DNA of 64,000 nucleotides from Mycogone perniciosa (lineage: Eukaryota > Ascomycota > Sordariomycetes > Hypocreales > Hypocreaceae), in the NCBI GenBank assembly GCA_025331125.1, contig JAOALB010000069.1:124001-188000 (forward strand), read 5' to 3'. Of the stretch, positions 25,115 through 35,472 are shown piece by piece. The translations under genes were made by a program, and so were the position numbers. Numbering within the stretch: the stretch's first letter is position 1; the number at the start of each line of letters is the position of its first letter. Under the pieces are notes generated by a model. That model ran no database searches. It was not told where the DNA came from and saw only the letters and a program-made list of their open reading frames with translations.

Positions 25115-25537
25115 ATGGACTCTGCACCCGCCTCCTCGTCATCGTCGCATAAATCCGCTACTACTACCACTACCACTACCACTACAGGGCGCTTATTACT
25201 AAGAATAACAGCCCTCAAGCCGTCTCTATCGTCATCGCAGAGACCCGCCAATGGCCATTTGTGCTCCTTCCGCACCACAGCCTTGCGCTCAAACTCGAAC
25301 TCGAACTCGAACTCGAACATCGCAAACGTCGAACTCACCACCTTTTGCGACCATAGCCAACAAGCGCGCCCGACTGCCAATTCCTCGTCCTCGTCCTCGT
25401 CCTCTCAAACGTCCTCTCGCGCATCCCGTCCACAAAGTTCCTGCTCCTCTTCCTCCTCCTCCTCCTCCTCGAGTCTGCGCATGACCCCTTCCGAGCGCCA
25501 AAAACAAGCCTCAAAGATCTGGCGAGAATACTGGTGA
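25115..25537 (+). CDS. Ser/Thr/Asn-rich low-complexity reading frame with basic N-terminus, 140 aa
   Basis: This is one uninterrupted frame (in-frame ATGs at 25088 and 25115). It is built of homopolymeric Ser, Thr and Ser-Asn tracts around a short Arg-rich, acid-free segment (GRLLLRITALKPSLSSS, then FRTTALRS) that resembles a mitochondrial presequence. It ends in a more ordinary MTPSERQKQASKIWREYW. The stop codon lies only 41 nt before the start of the next plus-strand gene, with an ACAT microsatellite between. It may be a small mitochondrial protein, an upstream ORF of the next gene's transcript, or chance. I could not find splice sites joining it in frame to the downstream gene. Confidence 0.3.
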   Translation: MDSAPASSSSSHKSATTTTTTTTTGRLLLRITALKPSLSSSQRPANGHLCSFRTTALRSNSNSNSNSNIANVELTTFCDHSQQARPTANSSSSSSSSQTSSRASRPQSSCSSSSSSSSSSLRMTPSERQKQASKIWREYW

Positions 25538-25578
25538 CCGCCACAAAAACCATACATACATACATACATACATACAAC

Positions 25579-25956
25579 ATGCCCTCCCAGCATCCCTGGA
25601 CCAGGCAGCAAAAATTCACCCGAGGCGTCTGGGCCATCGCCTTCGCTGCCGTCATCGTCGTCGGCTCCCTCACCGGCGCACAGCTCAAAACAGACAAACA
25701 AAAAGAAGAAGTCTGTCCTCCCATTTCCCCCGCCATATGGATATCCCTTCCCTCTTGCGCCTGACTGACTGGTCTCGTCTTCCCCTAGGCAATCAAAGAG
25801 TTTCGAGAGACGTCCCCCGCCGCACAGATCGCTATGCTCGAGACGCAAAGAGCCCATCTTGTGGACCAAAGAACGGCATTGCAGAGGAAACTCGAGCTAT
25901 TCAAAGAACGCGTGCGGGAGAGGGAACAGGAGCAGAGAAATGCGAAGAAATCATGA
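25579..25956 (+). CDS. Small single-pass membrane / coiled-coil protein, 99 aa
   Basis: CDS is join(25579..25710,25789..25956). The 78-nt phase-0 intron has a CTGAC branch site and a CCCCTAG acceptor. The protein has a short basic N-terminus (MPSQHPWTRQQKFTR), one hydrophobic helix (about residues 16-34, GVWAIAFAAVIVVGSLTGA), then a charged, helix-forming C-terminal half rich in Lys/Glu/Gln with heptad-like Leu spacing (QIAMLETQRAHLVDQRTALQ...). The layout (basic N-tail, TM, coiled coil, under 110 aa) is typical of small fungal mitochondrial inner-membrane or ER proteins. I do not recognise a named family and assign no function. It is convergent with ubp6 (430 bp apart). Confidence 0.65.
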
Positions 25957-26386
25957 CACCCCTCAGCTGTCGATTACGTCTGTGTATCATGACCGTATGT
26001 CCTCCACGACAGTTATGAATAGGGGAAACCAACAATGAGCAAGGAGAAGGATTCAGAACCAAATGTACAATAGCGCGGAAGCAGGTTGACTGCAATGGTG
26101 GCTCGTTCAGCATTGGAACTTGAGACTCGGGACTCGGGACTGCATTTGTGAAGCATTCAAGATACCCAATAGACAATTCATCTTCCTTTTCAATTCGCCC
26201 AAAGAAAACCGTCATATAACATCAACTTCATAACTAAACCGGTGGTCTGACTTCATGTCGTCGCAGGGCCCCGTAGGACCCTTTATTCTTAACCAAAAGA
26301 GAAAACAAGAAAAACAAGTGCCCCCCCTTTTTTGGGTTTTTTTACCTTGTCCTTCACTGTCCAAGGCTGCAGATCAAGTACCCCCC
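25957..26386. other. Convergent 3' spacer
   Basis: This 430-bp stretch lies between the stop codons of the small membrane protein gene (+) and ubp6 (-). It holds no gene. It has a C-run followed by a T-run near 26322-26343 and presumably both 3' UTRs. Confidence 0.5.
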
Positions 26387-28155
26387 TTACTCCTCCATTC
26401 CCTCCATTGTCTCCTTTCGCTCGGGTATGTCCAGAGAAATGGCCTTGTAGAGAAGAATCAGAGCTGAGTGGGATTCGCCTCCGCCAGCCAAGGCCTCAAC
26501 CTTGTCAACCGTCACCTCCGACACCTTGTCGTCATTGAACCACCACCAGTTGCCATCTTCCATGAGCTTGCCCGTCCTACGGTCAGGCGCCGCCGGCTTC
26601 TTGACATAGGCCGTGTAGTGGCCACTATCTGCGCTTGCGCCCTGGTGCGTCACCACACCGCGGAGCTCGTACAGGCCGGACAGGTTGGCACCCTCATCGC
26701 TGCGGAGCTCCGGGTTGATCAATTCAGCAAGCTCCTTCTTGGCAGCGGCAAGGGCAGCATCCTTCTCCGCCTCAACCTGGGCATCTGTCTTGAACGTCTC
26801 AGCCATCTCGGTGTCCCCATCAGCTGACTGCTGTGGTTGGTCCTCCTTCTTTACCTGCGCCTTGCGCGCCTGTTCCTCTACGACCTTATCGTGGGACTTC
26901 TTCCGGCGCTTGCTCGCGCGCTCAAGGTCCTCCTCGTCCTTGCGGACTTCGCGGGCCTTGTCGCGTACGGGTATCAAGGCCTTTCTGAGCTCATCCGAGC
27001 AAAACTCTGTGATATCCAACTCCTGAGGGAACGTGACTTTGCGCATGATCTTGGCCTTCTTCTTGGTCTCCTTCTTCCAGAAGAATCGCACAAAGTGCAC
27101 GGCAAGGTACTTGGGTGCCCGGGAGATCTTGGATGTTTTGGTGTATGTAGCATCGCGGCCCAGCACGTCTGACCTCTTCTCCAGCTTCTCGCTCAAGGCA
27201 GCCAAGATACCATCCGTCAAGTGATTCGTCTGGGAATCGATGTGGCAGCTCAGCTTGAAAAATGGGTCCCGGGAAGTGATGGCCTTCTCACCACCCTTCC
27301 TGGCATCCTCCTCGTCACACTCAAGGACCGAGGTAAACTCTCCTGCCATGAACTTTTCGACAAAGGAGACTTCTGGACCCTCCCGCAACAAAGGCTTGAC
27401 TGGCAGCTTTTGGTGGAGTTGATGGATGATTTGAGACCAGGCCTCTTCAGCATCCTGTTGGGCGTAGCCGTTGTTGGATTTTGACTTTTCGGCAAACTGG
27501 GGGAACGCAGTGCGCAGAGCGTTCAACAAATTCATGGGTGGGATGGAGTTCTGGGTCTCATTCATCTTCTTGAACAATGCCCCAAGCTGACCAACCAAAT
27601 CAAGCCCCGCAGTGTTGCGGTATCTTGTGAAAGCGCTGTGAAGGTCAGGCATGGAACGCATTACCTGCAAACTCGCGTTCAGATAGCAGGTGTTTCCAAG
27701 ATTCATCAGGCCGGGGGGCATAGAGCCGTCTTGCTTGGCCCTCTCAGCCTCGGTCATATCCTCGACGAACTTGATCTTGTCATTAGGCCGGACGAGGTCG
27801 CCACCATCGGAGCCTGGGGTGCCCATCATCATGATGGTCTGGTTGGGCTTGAGGCCAAGCTTGCCCATGTCGGCGTCATCCTTGAGCTGGCCGCCCTTGA
27901 TGAGGATCTTTTGTCGTTCGGGTTCGACATTGGTAAGGCTGAAGAGCTGAAGCTTGAAGTCCTCGCCAGTGGTGGAGGGATCGACCTCTACTTCGTACTT
28001 TTTGCCCTGGTGCTTGACGAAGACTGGATAGTATTGGTTAGCAAACAACCAGATAGAGATTGAGATGGGAATTGGGTTAGGGAGGAAAGCATAGCACGGG
28101 TGTAGCATTGCGTTGTTCTTGGGAGGGGTAAGGACGAACCTGGAATGGAAGCCAT
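26387..28155 (-). CDS. ubp6: Ubiquitin carboxyl-terminal hydrolase 6 (Ubp6/USP14), 550 aa
   Basis: CDS is complement(join(26387..28023,28140..28155)). A 16-nt first exon (MASIP + 1 nt) is joined across a 116-nt intron to a single long exon. Residues 1-75 form a ubiquitin-like domain (VFVKHQGKKYEVEVD...ILIKGG...), which docks on the proteasome base subunit Rpn1. The USP catalytic domain follows: Cys box GLMNLGNTCYLNASLQ with nucleophile Cys118 (the same number as the yeast Ubp6 catalytic cysteine), QQDAEEAW, and His box GASADSGHYTAYVKK with catalytic His474, then WWWFNDDKVSEV. It trims ubiquitin from substrates at the 26S proteasome and modulates gate opening. A basic/acidic insertion (about residues 360-440, RKKSHDKVVEEQARK...) is probably a solvent-exposed linker. 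All catalytic blocks are intact and length fits the family (about 500-600 aa). Confidence 0.95.
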
Positions 28156-28549
28156 GATGAATGGCAAAGAAGCGTCGTGTCGACTCAACAGCCAAATGTC
28201 AAGCTTCCTAGGGAGGAAAAGCAGAAGATGACTGGGAATTGGCGGGTTTTCTCTTCTGTCGTGGAGACTCGAAGAAGCGTGAAGAAGAAGAAATGCTATA
28301 GCAGAAAAGAAGCTGACAGAAGCTGTTGCGTCACGGCAGTGGTACCTGGACTGGGCTTGCTGGAGCCTTGCGGGAGGAGAAGCTCAAGTGGGGAAAAGCG
28401 GGCGGTGAGAGCTTGGAGGGCTTGGAGGGCTTTGCTATTTTGGGTATCAGAACACGTGATATTAGTAAGACCAGCAAGACCAGTACGGATTATTACTTTT
28501 GCTAGTGCTCCTTTGGTACTAGTCTGTGGCTGTGGCTGTGGCTGGTGCC

Positions 28550-28869
28550 ATGATGACCTCAATGAGCCCCACCGTGGAGACGTCAACAGATCTCGAGACT
28601 GCAGCTGACCCAATTCATGTTTGTCGATTTTTATCCATTTCCGACTATCCGAACGAGCGTCATGAAGCTCCAAGCTCCAAAAGTGATGGCCACAGCGAAA
28701 TACACCCAGCAAGGGGCTCCCAAGCTGCAGAAGAAGTCATGGTGCGCCCTCCCACTACTCCCATACGCTCCATCATCTCCATCATCACCACGTTCTCACA
28801 ACTAACCGTCTGCCTCTCCAGAGTCTCAATCCCTGCCGCCGTAGCTCCAATGCGTATCATGCGGCCTAG
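28550..28869 (+). CDS. Possible small spliced gene, 79 aa, unknown
   Basis: The model is join(28550..28741,28822..28869). An open frame from two adjacent ATGs runs 64 codons to a phase-0 donor GTGCGC. An 80-nt intron with a strong CTAAC branch site (28802-28806) and CTCTCCAG acceptor follows, then 15 codons and TAG. The predicted protein is Ser/Glu/His-rich and ends LNPCRRSSNAYHAA. I recognise no family. Competing readings exist: without splicing the frame continues to 28999, and the minus strand has a frame at 28660-28959 with a hydrophobic stretch in a neighbouring frame. It is divergent from ubp6, whose start is about 400 bp away. Confidence 0.35.
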
Positions 28870-30254
28870 CTGCTGCGCTGACGCTCTCCAAATTTGCCTC
28901 CCAAGCCAACTGAGTGACACAATGTCCCCGAGATCGAAGCCCAGGCCTCGTAGAGTCATTCCTGACCTAGAGTTCCAATACTTTTTTCGATTAGACTAGA
29001 GATGGAAAGTGTACCTATGAAATGGGATCAAGGATGATATGGGTGCTACATATACGGTCGAAAACATACTCTTTATCCTAAAAGTCCAACTCGGGTATGA
29101 AGTACAGTAAGGTCGAGTTGGTGTATAATGCCATTGCTGTTTGTCTCATCCATCATGATGGAAGCGATGCGGCAACTACTGCTAGTAAAAATAAATTAGA
29201 ATGAAACACATTTATGAAAAATCTCGATGCCATAGCCTTGAAAGAACAGGACATGGAAGAAGAACAGAGAAAAGGAGGTAGAAAAAAACACCTTTCAAGC
29301 TGAAGTAGAGTGAGTTGACGACCCAAGCACTTGGCATCATCTCCTCCAAAGTCTCACTTATGCCCAGGCACAAATCCACAAACACCAAATAAAGACACAG
29401 CTTTGTTTTTATTTCTCAATTTCTCCGGCAACCAGAAACAGCTGTCAACACGTACCTCATTCAATAAGCGAGCCCTCTCGCCGGTCCGCCAACTCCACTC
29501 CTGACAGCCTGACGACGGGCCGTCAAAACCCCTCTCAGGAGACAGTGAATCAGAGCACCTTTTTCTTCTTTTGATCCCTTAGCTTCATAAAGTTTCTGCC
29601 TATTCATCAACCAGAGCTGCTATTGTTTCTTGGAAGCTCTCCCTCTGCGCTTGCAACTTTCTTGCCCACACACCCTTCCCTCGCATTCAAGGGAAAGGAT
29701 CCCGTGCAAGGTATGTGTTCTCCCAAATGTTCAGTAGATCAGACGAAAATTCGCGGGCACAATAGTTGCTTGTGACCTATTGTTTTCGTTCCTCAGCCAA
29801 CGGTCACCTGGGGAAGCATCTCAATAATCAACCAACTTCTCCCAACTCTTCCCCTCTCCCACCTTTTCTTCCTCTCTTCTTCCTCTTCTTCTTCCTCTTC
29901 TCTCCTTCACCTTTTCTCTCGTCTCATCGCAGGCGAGCCAGTCACCAATTTCTTCAGACCATAACCAGCTTGCAACGTTTTGAAGCATCTCACAAGGACC
30001 ACCAGTTCCCTCACCTTCATCGCCTTGTGTGGTCTGTATGTATCGCAACCCGCTGAATATTGTTCATGGCATTTTGCTCTTCGCGACATCTTTCACCCAA
30101 TCTTTTGAGATTCGCCGCTTCATCTCACTCCTCAGCCTTCCTCCTTCGTTGTGTATTTTCCTTGCTTTTGCTTTGGAGCCTTCACGTTTCTCGACTTCTA
30201 CCTTGACCTCATTGTCCGAGGCATACTGACCTCCTGACTTCCAGAATCGCCAAC
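28870..30254 (+). promoter_or_regulatory. Upstream region and long CT-rich leader of the RRM gene
   Basis: No gene is visible. From about 29450 the sequence looks like a promoter and leader: a long CT-rich tract at 29846-29930 and a probable 5'-UTR intron at 29711-29796 (GTATGT donor, CGTTCCTCAG acceptor). A second possible UTR acceptor (TGACTTCCAG) lies just before the ATG at 30255, so a further leader intron is likely. The long leader suggests translational or splicing control, by inference only. Confidence 0.45.
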
Positions 30255-32836
30255 ATGGCCCCGCACGGCATGAGCCCCAACGGCGTGAGCTTCGGCGAAG
30301 CGCCCTTCATCCAACCCATGCAGACTGAACACCAAACCCTCTCTGCTGTCGCAGCCGGAAAACGCCCTGTTGCCTCCATTCAACTTGCTCCGAACCCTCC
30401 CAACGGCGAGGGCCCTTCTACCATGACTCACCAAGTCGACGCCAACAGCGGCGGACAAGGCTACCACCATGATGTTGTCCAGTGTAGCATGCTCAACCCG
30501 GCCTCGAGCGCCTGGGTCCCGCCATCCGCTCTTCAGGTAATATCTTAGCCAACCTGAGCCCTTTGAAATTTCTCGAGTTGCGCTGACACTCCTTCAGCCC
30601 GCCACCCACAGCGATTATGGCAACAATGGTGTCGCCGCTTCCAGGGCAGTGGTTGGACATTCGTCTTACCAGACTGTTATGGAGCGTTCCCAGCAGCGGA
30701 TACAAAACGAGTTTGATCTCGTCACATTCGCTATTGCTCATACCCAAGCCAAAAACCAAGCCAACAGTGCCGGACTGCCTTAGGGAGGTAGCCCAGCCAG
30801 CAGCGTGGTCAATGAAGTGCCCCAGGCCGTGCAATATCAGTACGAAGGGTCAGAGTCTGCAGTTCAAACGCCCTGTCTGCAGAACGCCGCTTTCTATGAT
30901 TCCGAGGTCCAGTCTGGCGGTTCCAATGACGGACTTGTCCCTCAGATGGTCTCTGCCTCCCATGGGCCTGTTCAGGCTGGACTGGCTGGGTATTTTTACC
31001 AGAATGATCAACAAACCATGGTCGCAGGCCCGCCGCATAAGCCAGCCATTCCGCACAGCCAGTCCTACCAGATGATGCACTCAATGCAGAGCCCCGACAT
31101 GACTCCAGACCGACCTCAAGGTGCTCTTGTCCATGCGAATGGCTACTTCAGCCCGGAGCTCGATGCGTCCGCGACCAGCGAGCCGCGCAACTATGCACCG
31201 CGGACTGCAGGCTTACCTATTCGCATGAATCCCATTATGATGCATCCTCCGCCCAAGTTTGAGCTGCCCCTTCCCCCGGTTCCTCCGGCCCCCCCAGCAA
31301 AACCAGGCCGAGAGTCTCGGATCGTGCATGAAATTGTCAAGCCATTGAGCAGTCGCCTGATCCATCCTGCGACCATGATGGCCGACTTCGCATCGGAGAG
31401 TTCGAGCCCGGTGGCTACGACTATTATTGAGCTCTCGCGATCCGAAACACTCTTGCGGCTGACCAACACGGTCACTGGTATGCCGACCTTGGCTGATGCC
31501 ATGGACCCGGCCAACTTTCCGTTCATCGAGGCGGCCAGACAGGCGAAGCCGATGAACTATGGCGTGATCAAGTTGAAGAATGTAAGTGGCCCCATCTTCT
31601 TTGTACTAAAACGAGCCAGAGCTTTGTGATTAACCCCTGGTTGCGTGTAGATTCCCTTTTCTACGAGCCGCTCGGAAGTGATTGCCTTCCTCGGCCGCAA
31701 CTCGAAGATTCTCAATGACACCGACGAGGGTGTGCACATCATCATGGAAAAGGTCACAAGCAAGACCATGGACGCTTATGTCGAGTTTGTCACGCTGGAG
31801 GACGCTATGAAGGCAGTTGAGAGACACCGAGCCAATCTTGTTAATGGCCGACTCAGTCGCCTCGGTGATCGACCCGTGGAAGTTGAAGTTGCTAGCCAGG
31901 CAAGCTTGATGCAGGATCTCTTCCCCATCGCCCGGGGCATATTTTGGAACGGCGCCGCTCCCCAGGTCATGCCTCCCAATGCGAATGAGCCCTGGGAGAA
32001 TTTCAAGGGTTTCATTTCCGAGGAGGAAATGGTCATGTTGGTTAAGCATGTCGAAGTTCCCCACCGCGTATGTTGCCTTTGCCTTGTGTATGTCCCTGCT
32101 GAGGGTTTGTGCTCTCGAGCTATTGTCGCTGACTTGTTGTATGAATGCAGTCTCCATTCTCTCGGGAGTGCCCCCAGCGCCCCTACGAGTGCCTGATCAG
32201 CACGATCAAGAAGTTCCCCTGGTATCTAACCGATCATGTCACCATGAAGGAACGACAAGCCATCTTCAAGGCTACATGCGAGCTCATCCGACAGCTGGTC
32301 AGAAGCATGCTGAACCAGGATGACCCGGTGAACTTGACACCTTTCCTTCTGCGACGCGTTGTCCAAGCAGCAATGCTTTGCCCTGGATTCACACCACTGA
32401 TGAAGGACGGCATTGCGTGGATCACGAACATGCAGTCAACGGACTTGGCGTACTATCGTCTGCCTCGCAGCGCGGAACACTGGAGACACCAGTATGCACT
32501 TGCTCCAAAGCCGGGCATCCCTCTCGATGTTGTTGAGGTCAGTTCCCACCAAGCCAGGTGTTGTCTACAGCAGTTGACTAACATTTCTCTCTCATGCAGT
32601 GGTACGTGGCCGTTATTCGTGAGCAGAGTAGCAAGGACATCCTTGCCCTCCCTCTCAGAGAGCGAGCCGAACTTCAGGAAAAGTGTAACGAGACCGACAT
32701 GTACTGGGGTTACTTTTGGGCCGAGGTTGGATACCAGATGGGCCCCTATTTCGACAACATGACACTGGCGCAAGCTGCTCAGGCGGAGTTTTCCGCCATC
32801 GAACGCATCCTCACCCGTGCCTTTGCGCCCAAATAA
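30255..32836 (+). CDS. RRM-domain RNA-binding protein, 767 codons plus an in-frame TAG at 30781
   Basis: The exons are 30255..30536, 30598..31581, 31651..32067, 32151..32537 and 32600..32836. All introns (61, 69, 83 and 62 nt) are phase 0. The N-terminal 300 residues are Pro/Gln/Ser-rich and probably disordered. An RRM-like fold follows (YGVIKLKN then IPFSTSRSEVIAFLGR as RNP2/helix 1, and DAYVEFVTLEDAMKAVERHR as RNP1/helix 2). A helical C-terminal region rich in Trp/Tyr/Cys closes the protein (ECPQRPYECLISTIKKFPWY..., YWGYFWAEVGYQMGPYF). This would be a fungal RNA-binding regulator; the RNA target is unknown. The frame of exon 2 is broken by TAG at codon 156, between SAGLP and GGSPASS, while both sides read as one continuous protein. 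No well-formed intron removes it in frame. Translation might restart at a downstream ATG (about 30946), leaving the RRM intact. The start ATG has a good context (GCCAACATGG). Confidence 0.75.
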
Positions 32837-34122
32837 GCCCATGTCGAGGACGACACGATGGCTATGGCGATTCTCGTGGAGTTTCAAGTTTCGAGACTTG
32901 GGAACTTGAGAGGGATGTACACGCCAAGAGGACGTTCTGTTTTTTTTGCCCTGCTGGTTCTTATTGTTTTTGTCCTTTTCGACCGCCCTTGGGGAATTAT
33001 CAAAGCTTTTTCACGGGGCACAGAGATATGGCGCTGTTTACCGTGGTCCATGAAGGACGGCGGCCAGACACACACAAGTCGGTTACGAGACATGCTTTGG
33101 CGGTTTCAGGGAGTCGATCAACATCGTTTGCAGAGAATTGAAGTCCTCCAGGGGTTTGACTTCACACTTCGTCTAGGTTGGGTTCAATGACGAATATTTT
33201 TGATGGCATAGAGTCGAGTCTGGTTCAGATAGTTGGGAATTCTGCATTGCTCTAGAGGATGGACGAAAGTCGATTGCTGTTGGGCGGACAACTTTGCTCT
33301 AGTAACTAGAACCATGACAGAGGTTCCGATGCCATCAAACACTTGGGGACAAATAGGAGTAAATGGAATTAACCAGATGAAGTTCAATTGTTTGAAATGT
33401 TGGTGATATTCAGGAGGTGAAAATACGAAGTACGATCGGTACGATCTTGTCGGTGAGATGGAGAGAAGCTTGGAAGGAGGTTCGGATGACGTCGGATCGC
33501 ATCGGTCCGTGAGTCACGCATTCTTCATACTGTGCGCCACAGCCTGCAAGGCCTGTAAGACACTACTATAAGACCGACCCTGTGAGGACCCTCTGGTGTC
33601 ACCGATAAGACCCACCCAAGCTTTCGGCGAGCCAGGGTGCTGTAATTGTGTCGCTGTTCAGGCACTATTGATCTCCGGCTTCGTTTCGGCTTAAATTACG
33701 GAGGGCGTTCCATCATCATTTATTAAATCACATCGTAATACTAATACTAATTAGGGCCCCAGTACGAATAAGAATCCTCAGGAGGGTCAGAAACGAGTTT
33801 ATAAAAGTCACGATCGGGACCTTTGTTCGCCACCGTTTCTTCTCTGACTTGTCATTTTTAGGAGGTGTCTGCCTGCCTCTGCTGAATGCAGTACTACTCC
33901 GTACACAGCAGCTCCTGTCTCGAGCTGTACCTTATCAAACCTCCGAGCCGACGCCTCAACCATATTTCCTGTACTTCGGCAGTTCCTCTCCCTCTCTCCA
34001 ACTCTCCCTGTTGAACAGAGTCTGCCATCCATTGAGTCCCTCGTTTGGTCCATCTCCGTCGCCATCTTCTTCTTCATCTTCCTCCTCTTTTTCTCCCTCA
34101 TCAATCCATCTATCGATTCATC
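32837..34122. other. Intergenic region between RRM gene and sfh5
   Basis: No gene is supported. It presumably contains the 3' UTR of the RRM gene and, from about 33890, the CT-rich leader of sfh5 (34050-34120 is dominated by TTC/CTC). A TACTCCGTAC copy lies at about 33893-33904. Confidence 0.5.
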
Positions 34123-35472
34123 ATGTCCTCAGAAAAGACCCCCACAGCCGCTCCTGACAAGGCTGAACAGACCGAGGCGTCAACCGCGCCTGAGACGCCT
34201 CTCTCCAAGCTCACAGCGCGTCTGGCCGATATCACCAAGCAAGCAAACCACACGGAGATGTGGGGCGTTGAACTTTCAAGCGACACCAGCCACGCCCCTA
34301 CCCAGGTCGTTCTCCAGAAGTTCCTGAGAGCCAACAATAGCGATCTGGCCGCTGCCGAGAAGCAGCTCGTCGCTGCGTTGGAATGGCGCAAGAGGGTGCA
34401 GCCCGCGTCTCTCATCGCCCAGGCCTTTGATAAGCAGAAGTTTGACGGCCTCGGATTTGTCACGACTCACAAGAACGAGGCTGGAAAGGAGACTGTCATC
34501 ACCTGGAACATCTATGGCTCTGTCAAGAGCAACAAGGCTACCTTTGGCGATGTCACAGAGTGAGCTTTATCCCCACTCCACGTATTATACTCATACTATA
34601 CAGAGTGACTAACCATCCTTTGCAGATTCATCAAGTGGCGTGCCGCTCTCATGGAGCTGGGCGTCCAGCGGCTCCGCCTCAACGACATTACGGAGCCTAT
34701 TCCGGAAGACGGCACCGATGAGTACCAAATGCTTCAGGTTCATGATTACCAATCCGTAAGCTTCTTCCGCATGGATCCCAATGTCAAGGCCGCCAGCAAG
34801 GAGACAATCAGCGTCTTCTCCACGGCCTACCCTGAGCTCCTTGCCCACAAGTACTTTGTGAATGTACCTGCCATTATGGGCTGGATGTTTGGTGCCATGA
34901 AGCTATTCCTCGCGCCAACTACACTCAAGAAATTTCACCCCATGACTTCTGGCATCACATTATCCACTGAGCTGAAAGATATCTCCTCGTCGCTACCCAA
35001 GGAATACGGCGGCAAAGGCCCCAGCGTTCAAGAGGGCACGACGGTAGCGCTCATTGATGCCACTGAAGCAGCCAAGGAGGAGGCCCCTGCCGAATCTAAG
35101 AGAGAGGACGCTCCTGTGGAGCCGAAGCAAGAGGCTCCTGTTGAGTCCAAGACAGAGGAACCTGCTGTAGAGACAAAGAAGGAAGATACCCCTGTGGAGA
35201 TTGAGACGAAAGAAGTTCCTGTAGAATCCAAGAAGGAGGAGGCTGACACCAAGCCTTCAGAAGAGACAATTCCTGCTGAGGATACCAAGCCGGCTGCTGA
35301 GACGGCCGAGACGACCAAGACTGAGGCTGCTCCCGAAGTCGATGCTCCCCCGAAGGAGACTGAGGCTGTCAAGGAGGCTGAGCCAGCAGCCAAGGAGCCC
35401 GAGACTACCGCTGAGACCTCCAAGGCGACAGATGTTGCAACTGAGACTGCTCAGCCAGAGAAGGCTTCTTGA
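34123..35472 (+). CDS. sfh5: Phosphatidylinositol transfer protein Sfh5 (CRAL-TRIO/Sec14-like), 427 aa
   Basis: CDS is join(34123..34559,34626..35472) with a 66-nt phase-2 intron. After an Ala/Thr-rich N-tail, residues about 25-110 form the CRAL-TRIO N-terminal helices (KLTARLADITKQ, VVLQKFLRANNSDLAAAEKQL). The Sec14 lipid-binding domain follows to about residue 295 (GLGFVTTHKNEAGKETVITW, YQMLQVHDYQSVSFFRMD, TISVFSTAYPELLAHKYFVN, FLAPTTLKKFHPMTSG). Sfh5 is a non-classical Sec14 homologue that moves phosphatidylinositol between membranes and, in yeast, also binds haem; it is cytosolic, ER- and membrane-associated. The last 130 residues are a degenerate Glu/Pro/Val/Lys repeat (units like APVEPKQE, APVESKTE), far longer than the short tail usual for the family and probably disordered. 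The start is chosen at the ATG after the CT-rich leader (MSSEKTPTAAP). Confidence 0.9.
35070..35460 (+). repeat. Degenerate Glu/Pro/Lys repeat tail of Sfh5
   Basis: In-frame imperfect repeats of roughly 8-10 residues (pattern x-PVE-x-K-x-E) make up the C-terminus. Nucleotide units are diverged, so this is an old expansion, unlike the fresh PAHQ repeat in the transcription factor gene. Confidence 0.7.

Noticed and set aside
28660..28959. Minus-strand frame starting MTLRGLGFDLGDIVSL, like the fungal N-terminal domain of NLR-like proteins
   Set aside because: Similarity fades after about 25 residues and the plus strand has better splice signals at the same place; too weak to call.
30617..31075. 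152-codon plus-strand frame overlapping exon 2 of the RRM gene
   Set aside because: It is a +1-frame shadow of the RRM gene with no independent features.
32858..33190. 110-codon plus-strand frame directly after the RRM gene
   Set aside because: It lies in the presumed 3' UTR, has no recognised motif, and its hydrophobic part comes from a T-rich tract.
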